From Sandaracinobacteroides sayramensis (GTDB lineage Bacteria; Pseudomonadota; Alphaproteobacteria; Sphingomonadales; Sphingomonadaceae): DNA of 64,000 nt. The position numbers were made by a program, and so were the translations under genes. Location of the stretch: contig NZ_JAKLSQ010000018.1 of NCBI RefSeq assembly GCF_022014495.1, positions 62,001 to 126,000 of the forward strand, in the 5' to 3' direction. This document shows, piece by piece, positions 60,454-64,000 of this stretch (position 1 is its first letter; each line of letters opens with the position of its first letter). Below the pieces are notes generated by a model that saw nothing but the letters and a program-made list of their open reading frames with translations, had not been told where the DNA came from and made no database searches.

Positions 60454-62253
60454 TCACCGAGGGTCTCCACCTGCCGCCTCGCGCACCATTCGATCAATGT
60501 CAGCTACCGTCGCCATGCAGGAAGCGGCGGCATTAGTTTCGCCGCTTAGGTCAAACGTCTCGGCCGCCCCCTCGAAACAGCGCTTGGCCTGCGCGATATC
60601 ATCGGCGGGATCAACGCCGGCCATGGCGGCCCGTCGCGCTCGTTCCGCGAAGAGACCTCCAGCGTGCACATGGAGCTCGGCCCAGCGAAGCGGGTGCCGG
60701 AGTCTCCCGAAGTACTGGGTCGCCAGCGCCAATCGTTCAAGCGCGCGAGACATATTCTGATCTGCAAGCAGTCCACGGTCCTCTAACGCCATCGTCGACA
60801 GGGTCGTCGCCAGCCCGCGGTTCGCCTCCCCAAACTGATCGGGGAAGAGCAACTCGGGATACGCTTCGATCGCAGCGTCGAACTCCGCGCAGGCCCGCAT
60901 GCGCAGGAATCGCCGCCTGCCAGGATCACCCTCGAAGTCCTGCGCGAGTTCCGCCAAGACGAAGCCACGGTTGAGCCGCGCCGATCCCCAGAGCTCGACT
61001 ACGTAATGATCCTCGGCCGAAGCCACTGCTAGGCCGAACTGCTCGAGGGCGAGTTTCAGCGACTTCCGTCGCTGGTCCTCCGTCTCACCGCGGCGCTGAG
61101 CCATGTGTACGGCCCCCATGCTGTTGTGGACGGTCGCGACCAGCTTCGGCAGTTCTTCCTCAGCCATAAGTAAGGCGGGGCCATAGGCCTCGAGGGCGCG
61201 ATCACGGTGTCCAGCGTCCGGCTCTACGCGATCGAGCGACAGATGCACATTCCCGACCTGGATCCGCGAGTAGATCGCGAAGTCCGGCTCCTGCTCGGAC
61301 GGCAACGCCCCGACCGCCGACTCCGCGAATGCCAGAGCCTGCCGGACGAGCCCCTCGTCGATGCGAGAGGGGTCGTGCACCCCCTCCCTGTTGTAGATCA
61401 ACGAGCGTCTGTAATCGGCGATCGCGCCCTCGACCGGGTCGGCGGCGACGAAGGGATGGGCAGCGAGCTCGTCGAGCAGTCGGCGCGCAACGCCGAACTT
61501 GTCTATTAGCGACCGGCGAGAAGTCTCGTAGACCTTGCCCGCCAGCATGGCGAGGAGGTCCGCCCCGAGTTCCGGCTCGAACGGATCGAACATCCGCGCC
61601 GCGTCGCGGTACATCGCGAAGGCTCGGTCACCGTCATCCGCCACGAGCGCCGCGTCACCCCGAAGGACGCGCAGTTCCGACTGACGGCCGACCTCCACCA
61701 GGGTACGCTCCCGCTGATGCATCTCCTCAGCCTTGAGCAGCAAACGGTCGACGGCGTCAAGATCGCCTCCGCTCAAAGCCACCAAAGCCTCATCGCGAAG
61801 GCGGCCCACACCGACCTCCACGGCGTCGATCTCCTCGATCCGGCCGCGCAGCCCGTGCCACTCGACCGCCTTCTCGCGCAGGTGGTCCTCGATCTCGGCG
61901 AGCGAGGCGTTCGGTCGCGCGAGCTCGAACCTGGCGGCTGCAGCCTCAAGAAGCGCACGCGCATGGCGGTACGCGAGCTCCAGTTCGGGATCCGGCTGCC
62001 ATGGCGCTGAGGCGGCGCAGGCGTCTAGTTCCTCCTCGGTAATGCCCAAGGCCACGATTAGCGGGTCGATGGTCCTGGGTTGCGGGTCGGCGACTAAGCC
62101 GTTCTCGATCTCGCTAATGCGACGGACCTTGGCACCTGTCCCAAAAGCGTCCTCGGCAAGCTGCAGCTGGGTTAGTCCCTGCACCCTCCTCTTGCGCTTC
62201 ACCAATGCCCCGAACGCTGCTCCGAAAGTGCTCCCCATAGACTCCGCAACCAT
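60454..62253 (-). CDS. XRE-family regulator with long TPR-like helical sensor region
   Basis: 599 residues. An N-terminal Cro/CI-type helix-turn-helix (GLTQLQLAEDAFGTGAKVRRISEIENG, then PRTIDPLIVALGITEEELDA) is followed by ~500 residues of helical hairpins with TPR-like pattern (LSGGDLDAVDRLLLKAEEMHQRE; DRALEAYGPALLMAEEELPKLV; LALEQFGLAVASAEDHYVVELW). Architecturally like RRNPP-type or STAND-linked regulators that sense a peptide or partner, but no ligand is known. ATG 62253 has AGGGA upstream; 62238 is an alternative. It stands alone on the minus strand, divergent from the broken gene. Confidence 0.8.
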   Translation of the reverse strand: MVAESMGSTFGAAFGALVKRKRRVQGLTQLQLAEDAFGTGAKVRRISEIENGLVADPQPRTIDPLIVALGITEEELDACAASAPWQPDPELELAYRHARALLEAAAARFELARPNASLAEIEDHLREKAVEWHGLRGRIEEIDAVEVGVGRLRDEALVALSGGDLDAVDRLLLKAEEMHQRERTLVEVGRQSELRVLRGDAALVADDGDRAFAMYRDAARMFDPFEPELGADLLAMLAGKVYETSRRSLIDKFGVARRLLDELAAHPFVAADPVEGAIADYRRSLIYNREGVHDPSRIDEGLVRQALAFAESAVGALPSEQEPDFAIYSRIQVGNVHLSLDRVEPDAGHRDRALEAYGPALLMAEEELPKLVATVHNSMGAVHMAQRRGETEDQRRKSLKLALEQFGLAVASAEDHYVVELWGSARLNRGFVLAELAQDFEGDPGRRRFLRMRACAEFDAAIEAYPELLFPDQFGEANRGLATTLSTMALEDRGLLADQNMSRALERLALATQYFGRLRHPLRWAELHVHAGGLFAERARRAAMAGVDPADDIAQAKRCFEGAAETFDLSGETNAAASCMATVADIDRMVREAAGGDPR

Positions 62254-62357
62254 TCCGCATCCCTTCCGCATGTCAACCGCAAATCGCCGGTGCCGCTTTG
62301 GGGGAGAACTACGGCAGCCACCGCTCCGGTTGCCAACAGCATAGGGATCCTAATCGG

Positions 62358-62585
62358 ATGGACATACTGCAAACTTGGTTCGCGACTGTTGACGCAACCG
62401 ACGTCGCAAGGCTTGGCGCCGAGATACGGCTTGTTGAGCTTCTGTGGTCGGTCGGCAGCCGCGTCTGGCGGCTAGCCCGAGCGAGAAAGAGGCGATCGGC
62501 TATGTTGATCAGACAAGAAGCGTGCCGGGATATACGTTCGCGAGCCTGCAAAAAAATCGACCAGCGAAGCGACGATGGCGAGTAG
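62358..62585 (+). CDS. Small unknown protein
   Basis: 75 residues (starting MDILQTWFATVDATDV). The C-terminal half is strongly basic with several Arg/Lys pairs and two Cys (EACRDI, RACKKI). No family recognised; ribosome site poor. It lies between the XRE regulator and the broken gene and may be part of the same functional cluster or chance. Confidence 0.35.
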   Translation: MDILQTWFATVDATDVARLGAEIRLVELLWSVGSRVWRLARARKRRSAMLIRQEACRDIRSRACKKIDQRSDDGE

Positions 62586-62645
62586 CACCAAGGGGGGGCG
62601 TCGCTTAAGGTTGTGGCCTAGAATTGGGAGGAGTGCCAAGGCCAT

Positions 62646-64000
62646 ATGATCCAAACGGCAGGCTATGTCTTGCTCATCACCGATTCGTCTCGCGCGGACG
62701 AGCTTGCTGCCTATGCCGACGACGACATGGAGTTTGCGGAATCGGTCCCATCATTCAGTGTACCGTCCCGCGATCGGCTGCTTGCCTTGCTGTCGCTATC
62801 CCCTGGCTTCATCACGCACGTCTCTCGAGCAAAGCGAGGGCGAACTTCGGCGACCAGCCGACGCCAGCTCAACCTGATGCGTACGGTGGCGCTCAATGCG
62901 CCAATCGCCATCGAGGAGCTTCTGGGCTTGTTTCCCGTCGCGCTGCTTGATCGGCTACGCAGTGTGTTCGAAGATGGCGGACTCATCACCGTCAAGCAGT
63001 GGGCGGTTGTTCAGGACATACTGGTCAACGCGTTCGATGAGGTTCGCGACGCGATCGAGCGCTTGGTACCCTACCGCGAACGGGTGATTGATGAGATGTC
63101 GGCAACCGAGCGCGAGACGATGGCGCTCGAGCATGAAGCTGTCGCCGCCGCCTTGAGGTTGGCCGGTTTTGACGAAGGCGAACGCGAAGCCAGTCTCGCC
63201 TGGAACCCCTCCGAGCGGGCCCGAACAGCTTCCTTCCTTAACGGGCTCAATGCGGTGCCACTCCGCGAGGACACGATGATCCGGTCGTTCCGGGATTCGA
63301 GCGGCTCGACCAGACCAAGTTCGGGGCCTTGCGCTTCGAGAATGACGACACACGGCTCATCCTCTTGCACGCCAATCATCAGCGGCTCGAGGAGACGCTC
63401 GGGGTCGACCTCATCTACTATAATCACAGCTTCCATTCTTTTGTCTGCGTCCAGTACAAGGCGATGGAGCAGGAACATTCCGGAGCGGTGTTCCGCTTTC
63501 CCAAGGACGATCTCACCAAGGAAATCGCGCGGATGGATTCCGCGCTGAACCTGTTGGGTGAGGTCGCGCGAAACGCCGAGCCGAACGGCTTCCGGCTCAA
63601 CGAGAACCCCTTCTTTCTGAAATTCTGTCCACGTGTTGTGTTCGAGCCTGACAAGCCTGAACTCATTCGCGGCATGTATCTCCCGATCGACTATTGGCGG
63701 ATTCTCGAACAGCATCCTACGACGCTCGGGCCGCGTCAGGGCCGGCAGCTGACCTTCGACAATGCGGGGCGTCATCTCGACAATACCGGCTTCATCTATC
63801 TCGTGTCGAAAGGCTGGATCGGCAGCACACGGCGCAGTCGACCGTTCTCGGTGACATCGTCAACGCGATTCTGAGCGGACAGCGCTCGGTTACCCTGGCC
63901 GTGAAGTTCGACAAGCGCGACCCAAGCGATCCGCCTGCGCGCGTCCACGTCGACTTGTCCGGCGGCACCCACATCGGAGAGCCGCCCGCGGAAGTCCACG
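62646..64000 (+). pseudogene. Unrecognised gene with two apparent single-base frameshifts, possible PD-(D/E)XK-like core; runs off the window
   Basis: Three frames continue one protein: 62646 to ~63285, ~63281 to ~63820, and ~63823 to the edge. Each junction fits loss of one base. Part one (ATG 62646, AAGG upstream) is helical (WAVVQDILVNAFDEVRDAIERL). Part two has FERLDQTKFGALRFENDDTRLILL and GVDLIYYNHSFHSFVCVQYKAM, where Asp (63407) and QYK (63452-63460) are spaced like a nuclease D...QxK site. Part three (VLGDIVNAILSGQRSVTLAVKFDKRDP) is coding in style. No family recognised. Either a decayed gene or a gene with sequencing errors. Neighbour of an XRE-TPR regulator. Confidence 0.6.

Noticed and set aside
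1-64000. CRISPR array or cas genes
   Set aside because: No regularly spaced repeats with unique spacers; the decamer array at 45214 has no spacers and no cas-like proteins are encoded.

Overview
The window is GC-rich alphaproteobacterial DNA, most likely from a member of the Sphingomonadales. That placement is an inference from gene content, coding style and an operon layout with many 4-base ATGA overlaps. No rRNA or other marker fixes the genus.

Positions 1-19498 are housekeeping and accessory metabolism: an xpaC/telA-type pair, several alpha/beta hydrolases, a DUF4403 lipoprotein, an EVE-domain protein, rlmN, a succinyl-CoA:3-ketoacid CoA-transferase pair, a large TolB-propeller/amidohydrolase fusion, a DUF454 membrane protein, a TetR-selO operon and a nitronate monooxygenase. 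Three convergent gene junctions here carry related palindromic intergenic repeats. Two of them are ~457 bp nested elements in opposite orientation, each with a 110-111 bp core bounded by perfect 31-bp inverted repeats.

Positions 19500-31996 hold one compact minus-strand flagellar operon: a sigma-54 activator lacking a receiver domain, then fliE-F-G-H-I-J-K-L-M-N-O-P-Q-R and flhB. Upstream are a textbook sigma-54 -24/-12 promoter (32144-32160) and a palindrome (32212-32239) placed like an activator site. The set covers export apparatus, MS ring and switch, but no hook, filament or motor stator genes.

Positions 32274-43241 return to core genes: arfB, a Bcr/CflA-type exporter, an Alg14/Alg13-like split glycosyltransferase pair, homoserine dehydrogenase, glpX, a membrane protein with a Gly/Met tail, a chloroperoxidase-like hydrolase, metY, an ArsR-SRPBCC pair and recJ. 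A tRNA-Glu follows at 43391-43466.

Positions 43451-59597 are an integrated mobilizable element in the 3' end of tRNA-Glu. Its 16-bp direct repeats are cccgtaggggtcacca at both ends. The hairpin terminator expected behind the tRNA now lies just outside the far repeat (59601-59623). The element carries a tyrosine integrase, an AlpA-like regulator with a decamer repeat array, RelB/YafQ toxin-antitoxin, an RHH regulator with its own palindrome, two exported or anchored unknown proteins, TraD/TraC-like proteins, an oriT-like site, a Ti-type TraA relaxase-helicase and a TraA-linked membrane protein. There is no type IV secretion system, so it should depend on a helper. Its cargo is an ion, pH and envelope stress module: trkH-trkA, a DUF2062 protein, uppP, nhaA and a double-domain universal stress protein.

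Positions 59624-64000 look like a second accessory tract: non-coding or decayed DNA, a large XRE-TPR regulator, a small unknown ORF, and a long unrecognised gene with two apparent single-base frameshifts and a possible PD-(D/E)XK-like (D...QxK) core. It runs off the window.
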